From Nilaparvata lugens (Eukaryota; Arthropoda; Insecta; Hemiptera; Delphacidae): a DNA stretch of 64,000 nucleotides. Below the pieces are notes generated by a model, which was not told the origin of the DNA, did not search any database, and saw nothing but the letters and a program-made list of their open reading frames with translations. Of this stretch, positions 1-10,780 are shown one piece after another (within the stretch, counting starts at the first letter, position 1; each line of letters begins with the position of its first letter). Where the stretch lies: the NCBI RefSeq assembly GCF_014356525.2, contig NC_052515.1, positions 20,170,821 to 20,234,820 of the forward strand, given 5' to 3'. A program made the translations under genes and the position numbers.

Positions 1-1
1 T

Positions 2-44
2 TGTAGCAGAGCTTTATAGCTGAGCTACATGTAGCTCTGCTACA
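2..44. repeat. 12-bp perfect inverted repeat
   Basis: TGTAGCAGAGCT at 2-13 is the exact reverse complement of AGCTCTGCTACA at 33-44, so the first 44 bases can form a small hairpin. It lies just upstream of the piggyBac-like fragment. It may be a chance palindrome or part of a longer element cut by the window edge. Confidence 0.6.
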
Positions 45-82
45 TAGTGTAACCTAGCTTCATAATTCCCTTTTTCTCCAGA

Positions 83-232
83 CACTGGAAGAAATATTGG
101 GCACGAACATGGGTATTTTGCAAAACAAGGAAGCTGTGTAAGACTGGGTACACCAAGGTGTATTGCACAAAATGTGGAGTACGTCTTTGCTCAGTCCCAA
201 ACAGAATGTGCTTCAATGATTACCATAGATAA
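83..232 (+). pseudogene. 3' end of a piggyBac-like transposase (cysteine-rich C-terminal domain)
   Basis: About 49 codons are open up to TAA at 230-232. The reading contains a ladder of cysteines: CKTRKLC, then YCTKCG, then LC, then CF, and it ends in NDYHR. This pattern, C-x(n)-C followed by Y-C-x2-C-x4-L-C and a final CF-x2-YH, is the C-terminal zinc-binding domain of piggyBac-family transposases, which helps the enzyme bind its transposon ends. The catalytic DDD core is absent. A good 3' splice site (pyrimidine tract then CAG, 70-81) lies directly upstream, so this could be the last exon of a spliced or domesticated copy, or just a remnant whose body lies left of the window. The family call is strong; whether it is expressed is unknown. 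Confidence 0.75.
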
Positions 233-319
233 AATAAAAAAATCCAATAGGCTACAAGGAACAACTTGTTCTACAAAATAGTAATATGATAAAGTAGTAG
301 ATGTAAGTAGATGTAGTAA

Positions 320-563
320 AGTAGTAAATTTATAATATGATAAACCCGAATTTCCAGTTTTTAGTTTGTTTCATATTATGTAAGTATGTATCAGTTAGAT
401 ATGAACATAATAAATAAGTTAGTAACCAAAATATAGTTTTAAAAAAGTAGGAAATTTATGATATTTAGAACCTTATTTTCAGTTTCAATTTCACGTTTTT
501 ATATTATGTAAATATGTATCAGTTATGAATATAATAAATAAGTTAGTCACCAAAATCTGGTTC
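320..563. repeat. Near-tandem duplication, unit about 119 bp, two diverged copies
   Basis: Copy 1 (320-438) and copy 2 (446-563) share the order AGTAG, AATTTAT, TTTCAGTTT, TATTATGTAA, TATGTATCAGTTA, AATAAATAAGTTAGT and CACCAAAAT, with scattered substitutions and small gaps. The divergence suggests an old event. Confidence 0.7.
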
Positions 564-776
564 TGTGTATCACATTTTACTACTCTTGAGAATTTTATTA
601 TATGACTTTCATTGTTATAATGTTGAAATCAAATAAAAATTATTGATTAGGAATGATTCCATAATAAAATCATTCACCTTTCCTTGAATAAAGCATGATG
701 AAAGTACCATTGATTTTTCTAATGCAAAACCAAAATTTTCTACTATACGTATTTGAAATGACCCAAATGTCCCAAT

Positions 777-817
777 GTTGTTTTAAAACAACAAACCCCT
801 AGGGGCCCCTAGAGGGG
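777..817. repeat. Two adjacent perfect palindromes in AT-rich context
   Basis: GTTGTTTTAAAACAAC (777-792) is a perfect 16-bp palindrome. It is followed at once by CCCCTAGGGG (796-805), which runs into GGGGCCCC and TAGAGGGG. The sudden G+C-rich block stands out. Sitting about 550 bp beyond the piggyBac-like stop codon, it could be subterminal sequence of that transposon, but this is inference. Confidence 0.5.
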
Positions 818-1282
818 TGAGAAAAATTTGGGGAAAATTATTTTCTCATTTTTAAGAGTGTTTTGAAACATAAAAACACCAGAATAATTTTTTCATCTTG
901 TTTTTTCATAAATTGGGATAGAAAGGGATAATTAGCCACGTGATCATGTGTTTTTTCACATTGCATACTGTTTGATTGCAATAGAGCTCTGCCAAGGGGT
1001 TTTGGTCAGATTCTATGTTGCTCGATTTTGATCGATCTCTAGGTCACCGATCCCTGAATGCATATACCTAACCTCAATCTTCAAATATTTCATATAATAA
1101 TATATTTATTAGCAACAAATTCTTTCAAATCCTTTTTAGGTTTTTGTACCGTTTAGCCAGAACAAGCTGATGCTATCTAATCTTAATTATTATCTATTTG
1201 GCGATATTAGCCAGTTACTTTATTTCAGACCTATTACTATTTCGGTTAGGGATTTTTATCTACCCAAAATCGATGCTTTACA

Positions 1283-1428
1283 ATATCTTTTTATCAATTG
1301 TAATGTAGCCGATTACTTGACATTTATTTCCACAGTCCAAGAGTAGCCATTGTTTAAAAATTAAAAGTGTCGACGACGGTGAAAATACATGTCAAATAAT
1401 CGGCTACATTACATTGATATAAAGATAT
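1283..1428. mobile_element. Foldback element, arms about 40 bp (MITE-like)
   Basis: The left arm begins ATATCTTTTTATCAATTG (1283) and contains AATGTAGCCGATTA. The right arm ends with the reverse complement (TAATCGGCTACATT ... AAAGATAT, to 1428). The loop holds GTCGACGACGG. The size and structure fit a small non-autonomous inverted-repeat element. There is no coding content, and no clear target duplication was identified. Confidence 0.65.
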
Positions 1429-2340
1429 ATAACACAATACACTATCATACTAACAGATTTCACAATATTACTATCATCTATTTTCCAAAAAATGAAAAAA
1501 GAAATACTTTTATACTTTGAAGTTACTATTATCCAATGTGCTACTTTATCCAGCAGGATGGAAAATTGATCTCCAACTCCACATCTCAATGCTATTGATG
1601 AGATTTCACGTTGTTTATGCATCTAGTAAACATTGTGAACACTCTTCTCAGACGAAAACAATGAAGCCCACTGTTGTTTATTAACCACAACCGACTAGTC
1701 GGCCAAAAACAGTACTCAACACAGTATTCCACAAACAGGAAGCCAAGCGCTCACGGAAAAACCGCCGAAAAAATATGACATCTGCTTGAGCACACTGCAG
1801 ATTCATAAACAACTAGGCATAAAGTCCAGTCGTCGATGGCTTTATAAATAATAAGAAGTGTCGGTGAGAGAGAACGTGTGAGTGAGAGAGAGTGAGTGAT
1901 TGAGTGGTGGTTTCTACAGGAAACGATACTTTTGCGTTTCCGTTCTTGTTCAATAATTCAGATCTCACTCAACCCCAAAACAAACCCCGGAAGTTGGGGT
2001 GTTCTCCCCCCCCCCCCATCATCTCTATGAGGGGGTGAGTAGTTTTGGGAACAACACGAGGGTAGGCGGGTGGTAGATTTGAGGGGTTGTCACGAAGGAA
2101 CGGATGTGCTAGCACCTGGAGTCTTTTCTCAACCCTCTTCAAGTTCTCGTTTTTGGGTCAATTTTTGGCGAAATTGTGGTAAGGGTGGGATTGATGAGGG
2201 TGGATTGTGGATGAGGTCATCGATAACGTTTCATGATGAGTTTTCACGCTTATTGCAGTTTTTTAATAGTTTATGCAAACAAATTTCCGACTCAATGAGA
2301 TTTTAGTGGTGTGGGGGTTACATCAAGCGTTCTAATTCTT
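1429..2340. other. Noncoding stretch with GA-rich repeat, C12 run and a TATA-like box
   Basis: Contains TATAAATA at 1843-1850, a GAGAGA/GTGAGTGAG tract at about 1863-1905 and a run of twelve C at 2006-2017. A TATA box followed by GAGA sequence could be promoter-like, but no convincing coding exon follows. The 78-codon frame at 2070-2306 has no recognisable similarity and is not called. Confidence 0.4.
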
Positions 2341-3164
2341 CTGTCTTTAATCCCAAAAATTTAAAGTGGTCCAGAAAGATATAATAATAAAATCTACCAA
2401 TTCAAATTGTCACAATCAAATTCAGCTACATAATCAAGTTGTATTTGTTATAATTATTATTAAACGAAGATCCCAATTACGGAATAATAATAATAAAAAA
2501 TTGTATAGTAGCGCTCATCAAATTTCCCTCTAGCTGTTTACCCTGTTGTCAATATTTGCAGTAGCAGAAGTCTTCGGGGTGATTTACATTGATTTACAGC
2601 ATTGGGATTTTTGTTTAATAATAATAATAATATTATTGATTGATTAGTATTTGAACAAATGCAACTTGCAATTTATTTTCATGTGTAGAATGTACCAATA
2701 ACACTGGAGAACAGTGCAAGAAACAAGTTTCAATGATCACGTTCCAAGTCAAACACTTTTAGAACATAGAATGATAAAAACAAATCATGTGTGGTACGCA
2801 GAATCTTATGGTTGAAAATACAGTGTTCTGTGATGCATATTGAGATTCCACGTTCTATTCTGAAGATTTCTCCAATATTCTGAACATCAATCTTTGCTAC
2901 AAATATAAAAAATGTAAACCCAGCATAGGGTGAAACCTTGCTACTCTTCTCATAACCAAGCCACCCCATGTATGACACTTTCGCCAAAAATCATCCCAGT
3001 ACTACTTCTCAAAAAACACCCCAAAATTGTCAAACTCCCCAAAAACAATAACTTTCGTCACCGCAGATATGTTGAGCTATTTTTTCTTCACCCTTGCAAT
3101 ATTTCTTGTATGACCCTTCTCAATATCAACACCTTAGTCACTCCCCAAACACAATAAATCTACA
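2341..3164. other. AT-rich noncoding DNA becoming C-rich and G-poor
   Basis: No gene is recognised. From about 2920 the plus strand loses G and becomes rich in A and C (repeated CCCCAAAA-type words). It forms a transition into the polypyrimidine block that follows. Confidence 0.5.
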
Positions 3165-4480
3165 TTTCTTCTCACCAATCCATCCATCTTTTATCCCCTA
3201 TCGTTTTCTTTCTCCTTCTCTTCACTCTTTTCTTCTTCTTCTTCTTCTTCTTTGCCTTCTTCTTCTTCTTCTTCTTCTTCTCTGTTTTCTTATTCACCTT
3301 CCCCTCGTTCTTTTTCTTCCTCTTCTATTTCACTGTTACTAGTCGTCAACTTCTTGCTTGTCTCTTGAGAACTGTGAAGTCCCTTGTGTCCACTACTATG
3401 TCTTACTTGATTTATAGGCTGGATATTGGATACTGGCTGACCACACATGTTTCCTCCACTTTCCACTCCCTTTCTTCTTCTTCCTCTGCTTCTTCCAAGT
3501 CTTCCTTCCTTTTTCTTTTCGTTTTATTACTTTTTCCTGATCCCTGCATCTTCTTTCATACATGCAATGTGTATCTATACTTGGTTTTTTTCTTCTTACG
3601 CCAACTGTAATCTCCCCTCACTATGTTTTATAAACTTTCACTCTCTAGTTTTCTACATTTCTTTTCTATTTTTACACTTCTACTTCCCTAGTTTGGTGCT
3701 CTTCCTGCTTCTCTGTCCTCTGCTCTATTTTCTTACTACTTTGGATGATATTCCTCCCCAATTCTTCTACTTGTATTATTTTCAATTTTGCACGTTCTCA
3801 TCCTTTGCAACCTCTATTCATGTTACTCATCTCCTTATTCACCTCCGGCTGTTTCTTTTCGTTCTCAATATCACTTTATCATCCTCGTTCGATACACTTT
3901 TTCGTTCTTCTTTCACTCAATCTTTCCCCTTCTCTCATCTTTTCACATTTTCTTCTACTTGAGTCTCCCTCTGTTGTTTTCATGAATTTTTGTTCCCATC
4001 CTTTTGTCTCCTTCCTTCCTGACATCCTTTCCTCCTCCTCCTCCTCCTCCTCCTCCTCATCCTCCTCTCCCTACACCCACTTCTCCTTCTCCTTTTCCTC
4101 CTCGACATCCTTCTCCTCATCCTCCTCCAACTCTCCCCACTCATCTTCCTCCTCCTCAACCCCTTCCCACTCCTCCTCATCTTCCTCCACCTCCTCCTCC
4201 TCTTTCTCATCCTTCTCTACCTCTCCCAACTCATATTCCTATTCCTCAACTTCTCCCTCCTCCTATCCCTCCACCTTCTCCTCCTGCTCATCCTTCTCCT
4301 CTTTCTTCTCTCCGTCTCCCCCTCATTCTCCTTTCCTCCTCGTCCTTCTCCCCCTCCTCCTCCTCCTCCTCCTCCTCCTCTTCCTCTTCTCTTATTTTTC
4401 CCCAGTTAATTTTCTACTTTTTCAGTTCTCCCTGTCCTCTTCTTCCACTTTCCTTCTTCTCATCTCCCTTCCTTATCACA
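3165..4480. repeat. 1.3-kb polypyrimidine block with CTT and CCT tracts
   Basis: The plus strand is overwhelmingly C and T. It includes near-pure CTT runs at about 3231-3280 and near-pure CCT runs at about 4031-4055 and 4350-4385. All three frames stay open over parts of it (Ser-, Pro- and Leu-rich readings), and the opposite strand reads Arg/Glu-rich. That is what low-complexity DNA gives, so no gene is called. Homopurine-homopyrimidine tracts of this type can form triplexes and are prone to slippage. Confidence 0.85.
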
Positions 4481-5818
4481 TGTGATCCCCAAAGACGTGA
4501 CCCCCATATTCACTGGTCTGTCTGTCCAGTTATTGCAAACATTCTCCGTCTCACTCACTCCCCTGACACTGACATGGGGGAATATCTGCCTCTGCCTGAC
4601 ATATATCACCCCAAACCGCCTATATCTCTTTACATATGCCGTTTCGATTTCTCTTGCTTACATATGACACACGTTGTACTACGACACACGTGTGTGCGTG
4701 GAACACATTTTTGTGAAGTAAACGAAAAAAAACGTTAAGTGAATGAAGATTCAGTAGTTCAATTTATGGAGTTTTTGTTATTCATCTGCCAGTCCCTGTT
4801 TTGTTCCTAGTCACTAGTATTGAATGTTCTCAGATGTTATTGGAATATTTGTAAGAGTTTTACTCTTGAAATCCTGATCTTCGATGAGAATATTGATGTT
4901 TTCATGCTTCATAATTCATTTCTAATATCGTCAATCATCAATCTAATATCGTAGACTTACACTGCAGTATAAAGATACCATCAACGATGCTGTATTTTGG
5001 ATTTTAAGTTTCATCTTCACATTTTGTTTATGGTTTTCATGAATGGTACTTATAATGACTTAGAATAGAATGACTTTTATTTATTGACGTGGCGATGTTT
5101 GGACAGTTATGTCCACTCTACCACTTAACCACGATTAATCATGACTTTGTTCCATAAGTACAAAGGCATACATAACCATTTTTTTCTTTATCAGTAATTG
5201 AACATCAATAACCATCCATCTATTCACTTTTTGTGTAGTTGAGGAGTTGATATTGTGGTAATAATATTATTGATAGGCCTATCAAATAAAAAGACTAAGA
5301 AATTGTCAAAAACCACCTCTCAGCTCTCACCATTCTATATTTCAGCTTCATCTTCGCCCTTTTTTTGCAGCCTCTCAACTCTTTCTCCTACCCTCTTTCC
5401 CTCTCTGATTCTTTTCATCTCCTTTCCTATTTTCCTATCTCGCTTTTCCCCTATTTCCATCCCTTTCCCACCCACTCCGTTGTAAGTCATAAACTGTGAG
5501 TTATAACTCAGCTCGCATAGTAGCAATATGCGCAGAAACGATCGATAAAAATCCCTGCCCGCGCATCTAGAAAACTTCTCGACAAGAGCAAAGTTCAAAA
5601 TTTTGCCGGATGAGAATGATTATTTGTCGGCGACATTTCATTTCGCTCTTCCTTCATACTCGATTCTGCTTTGTCTATTATCGAACTTTGTCAGAACGAG
5701 AGACAAATATCAAGTTGCTGAAACTAGGTTCATAGTGTAACTAATTTCTAGTTTCGCCGACTCCTCTTATCATGGTCATTGCTAACAAACTTCTCCAACT
5801 GTCCGATTTCTGTTGAGT
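4481..5818. other. Noncoding DNA with an E-box palindrome, a possible retroposon tail and a short pyrimidine patch
   Basis: ACACACGTGTGT at 4684-4695 is a perfect palindrome with a CACGTG core. At about 5050-5140 the minus strand reads like a retroposon 3' end running into AATAAATAAAAG. A small pyrimidine-rich patch lies at 5330-5480. No gene is recognised. Confidence 0.45.
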
Positions 5819-5912
5819 AATATTCACTTCAAACTGTCAGCTTTCCTCATTAACAACACCACTGGCTCCCCATTCAACCTATGCTGACAGTTCAGAGTGA
5901 ATCTCACTATAA
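5819..5912. mobile_element. Short MITE, copy a of the CTGTCAGCAT family
   Basis: The left arm has ATTCACTTCAAACTGTCAGC and the right arm has ATGCTGACAG then GAGTGAATCTCACTATA. The inverted arms are about 30 bp in a roughly 95-bp element. The same arms recur at least eight more times in this window (21845, 29477, 35595, 36820, 48767, 53972, 61412, 61903). Confidence 0.75.
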
Positions 5913-6101
5913 CGGGTGCAGCATCTGTCATCAGATATTATTGCTGTCATGTTGAAATTACTGAACTTTCGTCCAGTACTACTGGAGTAGCTGAGTGGTG
6001 TTTCATTTTCAACTGATATTACTAGTAGAGAAAAAGGGAAATGTTTTTCTGAAATTTGCTCTGGGATGGAGTTGAGTACTTTTCCCTGGACATTGAGTTA
6101 A
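5913..6101. other. Short noncoding spacer
   Basis: AT-rich sequence between a MITE and a tandem duplication; no feature seen. Confidence 0.4.
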
Positions 6102-6312
6102 TTATACTCGTATAGTTGTCATTTTTTAAAAGAGGATTTTTTTTGTTCTTTGTAACTGAGATTTGAAGTATAACACTTCAATTTTAGATAGATGTTTTAT
6201 TTTACTCGTATAGTTGTCATTTTTAGAGGAGGAAGTTTTTATTATTATTATTATTTTTTGGTTCTTCGTAACTGAGATTACGCTGAAGTATAACACTTCA
6301 ATTTTATAGAGA
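6102..6312. repeat. Tandem duplication, unit about 97-114 bp
   Basis: Both halves share ACTCGTATAGTTGTCATTTT at the start, then GTTCTT-GTAACTGAGATT, then GAAGTATAACACTTCAATTT and AGAGATG or AGATAGATG. Copy 2 is longer because of an ATT microsatellite at about 6238-6256. GAAGTATAACACTTC is itself a near-palindrome. Confidence 0.75.
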
Positions 6313-6336
6313 TGATTCCTTTCTTCCTTTCTTCTA

Positions 6337-6492
6337 ATTATTTGTGAATGGCGCATTACTTCGACGGAGCTTTGTTATGTGTGATCGAAGATAACAAGAG
6401 TGGGGGAGGAAATTATGACTTGGGAGAGTTGAAGAGAAGAAAGGGGAAAATATAATATATGGAGGATCAAATGAAGAGTAGGAGATAAATTT
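6337..6492. repeat. Dispersed direct repeat, copy 1 (second copy at 8828-8985)
   Basis: Begins TATTTGTGAATGGCGCATTA and runs through CTTCGACGGAGCTTTGTT, GTGGGGGAGGAAAT, GACTTGGGAGAGTTGAAGAG and AAAGGGGAAAAT. The copy at 8828 matches closely by eye over about 155 bp, with flanks that do not match. Each copy has a G+C-rich head and a purine-rich tail. Confidence 0.75.
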
Positions 6493-6591
6493 ACCCTATC
6501 TCAGATTAACATACATTCATCGCAAACAAAATAATATACATCACAATTCCTGCAGATACTGTTGTTGGTGAGATGGTGTGATATCTATCCA

Positions 6592-6660
6592 TAATGAAAA
6601 CACTGGAATTTTGTCAGAAATATTACTAAATTAGTAATTTCTAAAACAGTGTTTTCATTA
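6592..6660. repeat. 69-nt hairpin flanked by a 12-bp direct repeat
   Basis: TAATGAAAACACTG (6592-6605) pairs exactly with CAGTGTTTTCATTA (6647-6660), and the inner GAAAT-ATTACTAA / TTAGTAAT-TTC extends the stem. The size is like a microRNA precursor. TACATCACAATT occurs on both sides (about 6537-6548 and 6659-6670), which could be a target duplication of a tiny inserted element. Expression is unknown. Confidence 0.5.
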
Positions 6661-6773
6661 CATCACAATTTGTACAAGTTCACTACAGTAATACGTTATA
6701 GCAGAGAAAACCTGTACATTGATTGTTTTTCTATGGTTATAGTCAATGAAAACTTGTTCAAGATTATATACTG

Positions 6774-6791
6774 TATAATGTATACATTATA
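6774..6791. repeat. 18-bp perfect AT palindrome
   Basis: TATAATGTATACATTATA is its own reverse complement. It may be cruciform-prone or a chance event in AT-rich DNA. Confidence 0.5.
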
Positions 6792-6996
6792 ATATTACAT
6801 TTAAAAAAAAATGAACAGTGAATGAACAGAATTGAATCATTAGCCATTTATTTCAAAGGGATCATTTTTGTTCTTCTATCGGTACCTAAAGGTACGTTAT
6901 CCTTCATTCATAAATTTCCGCAGTCGACGACGACAAACATTGTTGACATTCATATTGTCCAAATTTAAAGTGTGCTAAAACAGGTGATCAAATAAC

Positions 6997-7927
6997 TTTT
7001 TCCTACAGTTACCTTGAAAAGTGACGATTCCTGCACTGATTACAGAACGCAAAGATTCACTTTTCCGCTCTAGTGCGGGAAAAAGTTTATCTGCACTCCA
7101 GATTTGCAACATGGCAACACAAAATGGTTGGTGGGTTATATGGAGGATTAGTGCACGAAAACAAAAATTAAGTTGGTAACAATGACTGTGGTTAGATTTA
7201 GATAAGAATTATTTCAATGGCTACCCTACATGATAAAATCCCAATCTAGAAATTCAAAACAAGAATAATGTTCATCTAAATCATAATTAAATAATCATCA
7301 TTTACGAATTCTCATCATTTAATAATAAATAATAGTTCTTTTCTATTGATAATTATTATTTCAACTGCAAGAAATGAGAAAAGAAGCAAATATACATTAT
7401 AAAATTCGAATTTCGAGGTTAAATGATTACCGTTCGATATTCATATAAATAAAAATAATAAAAACATAACAATACTACAATAAATATTCTCTGTTGTCTA
7501 TGTTATTTTTATAAATATTTTTCAGTTTACTTTGAGCATTTTTCTCGGTAATTTGAGCAAAGTCTAAATTTCTGAATCGTGTTTCAGTAATTTTTAGCTG
7601 GATGAAACAACTTAGGTACGATTCTTCCCGCTAGGTCGCGCGCTTGTCGGTTCAGCCATCTTGTTGTGTTCAGCCATCTTGTGGCTCGGTTCACATTTTG
7701 AATGTGAATTTTTTGTTCCATCTTTATTTTTTCTGATTCTTGAATGAATAAAAATGAGAACTTTGGCTGAGAATTTTCAACTTCAATTAATTGGATTATT
7801 AATTTTTAAATGAATTAAGGTTGTTATTAATAACAGCATCACACACACACAAACATTTGATGGATTTCAGCCATCATTTTACCCATAATTACCCACTTTT
7901 CATATTCAATGGTAACTGTAGGAAAAA
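6997..7927. mobile_element. Possible inverted-repeat element, 0.93 kb
   Basis: TTTTTCCTACAGTTACC (6997-7013) is the exact reverse complement of 7911-7927. Beyond each copy lie related words (TGCACT, GCGCAAAGT, GTGCGGG). The interior is AT-rich and has no coding frame of note. The 17-bp match suggests two ends of one element, or two partial copies of one family in opposite orientation. No target duplication was found. Confidence 0.45.
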
Positions 7928-8827
7928 TTTAATGTGAAATACGTGCGCAAAGTTCCTCTGCTGCACTCAAGAAGCCATTCCGTAAACGTTTCTTTCGGTG
8001 CAGCAAACTGTCACTTTGCGCACTAGTTGCACAAATAACTATTCATTATTTGTCTTTATCATTAAAGAATCAAACATTTCTAATAATATCAATATATTGC
8101 CATTTGAAAGTATAAGCTTAACCTGCCCCATTAAAACATAATTGAACATAATCTTTTAGGTTATGTGGACAAATTGAAATCCACCCAATCTGAGATTCTC
8201 TGCGTGTCGTGGTCGACGACGGCATTTACGCTCAAACGAAAACCCAGCTTTAGATTATTAGGTATAGTAGTTCAATTTAAGAGGAGGATGTAGAGTTCTC
8301 TTCTATTTACTTCAGATCATTATGCAAAGTAGAACAGAAATTGATCAAATAAACAAGAGATATAAACTTATATCAGTTACCTATGAAGCCTCAATTGTGA
8401 GGTAGGTAATATTCTCAATTTTTTAAGAAATATATTTTGAGTGATCCATTGAATAATTTTACAAATATTCTGTGGTATTAAAAATAGTATCATACACTTG
8501 AATCAGTTTTCCAGACCTTGAACCTTCATCCATTCGAAAATAACCTGAACTCCTCATAACTCCACGGGAAATCGCATTATCTGGCAACAATTTATGTATC
8601 GAAAAGTCCACTAATGAAATCTAGTTAGTAAGAAAGTTGGATCGAAGATGGCCTTCATAGCACTTGCGTGAGAAATTACCGTTCAAAGGAATGGGCGAGT
8701 GAGGGAAAAGGGGAATGGTCTCTCTCCCTCTTTGTTTATTGTAGGTGGAACTAGGACGCAATGGTACACACTACCTCAAATAATTCAACGGGGAGGCAGA
8801 ATAAAAAACTTGGCACATAAAATCCCT
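7928..8827. other. AT-rich noncoding stretch
   Basis: No gene or clear repeat is recognised. GTCGTGGTCGACGACGG at about 8206 resembles the GTCGACGACGG in the loop of the 1283-1428 hairpin. Confidence 0.45.
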
Positions 8828-8985
8828 GCTAACTATTTGTGAATGGCGCATTACTTCGACGGAGCTTTGTTGTGTGTGATCGGAGATAACAAGGGTGGGG
8901 GAGGAAATGATGACTTGGGAGAGTTGAAGAGAAGAAAGGGGAAAATAAAATAAATGTAGGATCAAAAGAAGGGTAGGAGATGAAT
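8828..8985. repeat. Dispersed direct repeat, copy 2 (see 6337-6492)
   Basis: Matches copy 1 from TATTTGTGAATGGCGCATTA to GTAGGAGAT with a few substitutions, such as GATCGGAG against GATCGAAG. It runs directly into the purine-rich tandem repeat at 8985-9053. Confidence 0.75.
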
Positions 8986-9053
8986 AAAGAAAGAAAAGAA
9001 ATGAAGAAGGAGAAGATAAATTAAGAAAGAAAAGAAATGAAGAAAAATATATG
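8985..9053. repeat. Purine-rich tandem repeat, about 35-bp unit, two copies
   Basis: AAGAAAGAAAAGAAATGAAG occurs twice (8987 onward and about 9025 onward) with similar spacing sequence. It is a small slippage or unequal-exchange product. Confidence 0.6.
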
Positions 9054-9300
9054 GGGAGATTTATAATATTTCATTCTCATTTATTATAGACATACGACAC
9101 AATGAGAAACTTTATGATAGAATATGGGTAAATGGTTACAGAAGTACTAAAAAGGGACGAAAATTCTAGAAGAAAGCTGTGGTCTATGGAAGAAAGATAT
9201 GGAGAACGTTATTGAGAAAAAATGGAAATACTAAGATTGGGAGTAAGAGAATAGATTCATTTTTCCCCATTTACAATTTACAAACTGTTAGTGCTGTTTG
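9054..9300. other. Purine-leaning AT-rich spacer
   Basis: No feature recognised. Confidence 0.35.
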
Positions 9301-9590
9301 CACAGGTTATCTGGTTAAACCATATTTCATTTTAAACTGGATTAAATCCGTATAAAGTATCGTTTGTTATAATGTGTTTCATTTTGAGTTCAAGCCACCA
9401 GCTGATAAAATTCAATTTAAGCTTTGACTGTGCCACAGGTTATCAGGTTGACTTTGACACAGGTTATCAGGTTAAACTGAGTTCAATTTAACATTGGGCT
9501 GAATCCATGTCAAGTCTCGTTCGTTATAATTTTCATTTTTAGTTTCACCACCAGCTGATTAAGTTCAGTTCATCCTTTGAATATGCAAAT
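9301..9590. repeat. Tandem duplication, unit about 133 bp with a partial third start
   Basis: CACAGGTTAT-(C/A)-GGTTAAAC opens both copies (9301 and 9458), and both run through GTTATAAT and CACCAGCTGAT. A 24-bp partial restart, CACAGGTTATCAGGTT..., lies at 9434-9457 between them, as expected of replication slippage. Confidence 0.7.
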
Positions 9591-10020
9591 GGACCTAAGA
9601 AAGAAAATGGCCTTATTGTAACTCAAAATTGTGTGGCTTTAGGTGTAGAGAATTTAATAAGAGAATTTCAGTATTAAAAGAAGATATAAGATGTGTGTGG
9701 GTTTTAGTGAAATGTTACTAATTGGAAATTTTTCGAATGGAACATTGAAACAAAGGAAAGGAATTGGAGTGAAGAAGCCCTGATAAAGAGGATAATAGAA
9801 GAGAGAAAAATGGAAGAAGATAGAAAGAGAAAGGCTATACAGTTATCCAGCACAGATTACACCAATGTTATCACCTTCTATTTCTGTAGAACTGTAAAAC
9901 AAAAGAGTTAGTATCTTCTAAAGTTAATAAAAAATCGTGTGACGTTTCCTGAAACAATAAATTTTATCTCAAAAACTTAGATACGATTCCAAGCAAGAAT
10001 GCTGTAAAAACTAGGTGATT
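9591..10020. other. Purine-leaning noncoding stretch
   Basis: A-G-rich between about 9700 and 9830 (GAAGA-type words). No gene recognised. Confidence 0.4.
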
Positions 10021-10060
10021 CACAAGCTCCATTCACAAGTCACAAGCTCCATTCACAAGT
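10021..10060. repeat. Exact 20-bp tandem repeat (x2)
   Basis: CACAAGCTCCATTCACAAGT occurs twice back to back with no mismatch. Confidence 0.9.
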
Positions 10061-10639
10061 GCACTACCTTAGCGTTACGTTACAATTACGTTACACTTTC
10101 GAAACAATTACTGTTTGAATGCATTGTTATGGGTGCACAATCAGGCTCCCACAATCTTATCTTTCCACTTTTCTCCAAACCGTTTGTCACAGCTGGCAGA
10201 ATTGATTGACCAAGATGACAATCCAGATTGTGACGATAGGAGAGAGTGTAGCAAATTAGCATTGTACGGCTGTAAAATGACCTGATTTTCAACACTGTGA
10301 TTTTCGGTGCTGATTAGTAATGGTCCCACCAGAACTAATGTAATGATTGGTCTCTTTTTAATGCAATTGTAATTCGAGTTAGTTACTGTGTGTAGAGATT
10401 GACACTACAGAACTTGGTTTTCTTCATAAGTTTGGTAGAAATCTTGGTTCCATAAGAACAAAAAATATTCTAATATCGGGGCTACTTGATTTGTAAGTTG
10501 AAATATTATTCTATAGTACCCTTTTTATGAGAAACGTTTTTACATAAAATACAATAATAATATAAAGTTGTTATTGAATTTTATATAAAACCTTTTCAAG
10601 AAAAGTATACAATGGAATTATATTTTCACTGGAAAATAT
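10061..10639. other. Noncoding stretch
   Basis: Three short overlapping minus-strand frames are present but none resembles a known protein. Nothing else supported. Confidence 0.35.
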
Positions 10640-10745
10640 ATATACTAGCTGGCCTGGCGAACTCCGTACCGCCAAATAGTTTAATGCATCTCATGACAAA
10701 CTTTAGCTGGATGCACACCTGAGGAGGCTAGATGCGGCATTTTTT
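10640..10745. mobile_element. Retroposon-like tail (CTAGCTGGCCTGGCGAACTC)
   Basis: The phrase ACTAGCTGGCCTGGCGAACT followed by CCGTACCGCC resembles a conserved sequence found in interspersed repeats of several insects. It is preceded by a TATATATA run. The assignment comes from memory of the motif and the element's limits are not resolved. Confidence 0.35.
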
Positions 10746-10780
10746 TATACAGATAATTCTCCAACTGCAATAGTATATTT

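Larger units (their letters stand above)
233..1282. other. AT-rich noncoding DNA right of the piggyBac fragment, with a local duplication and palindromes
   Basis: No gene is visible. The stretch contains the 320-563 tandem duplication and the 777-817 palindromes, listed separately, and is otherwise unremarkable AT-rich sequence. No convincing piggyBac terminal repeat (CCC...GGG beside TTAA) was found by eye. Confidence 0.6.

Noticed and set aside
1843..1905. TATA box followed by GAGA repeat as a promoter
   Set aside because: TATAAATA is expected often in AT-rich DNA; there is no initiator match at the right distance and no exon follows.
3447..4738. Long open frames of 171-246 codons on the plus strand
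   Set aside because: They are Ser/Pro/Leu/Phe-rich in whichever frame is read, overlap each other, and follow exactly from CTT and CCT tracts.
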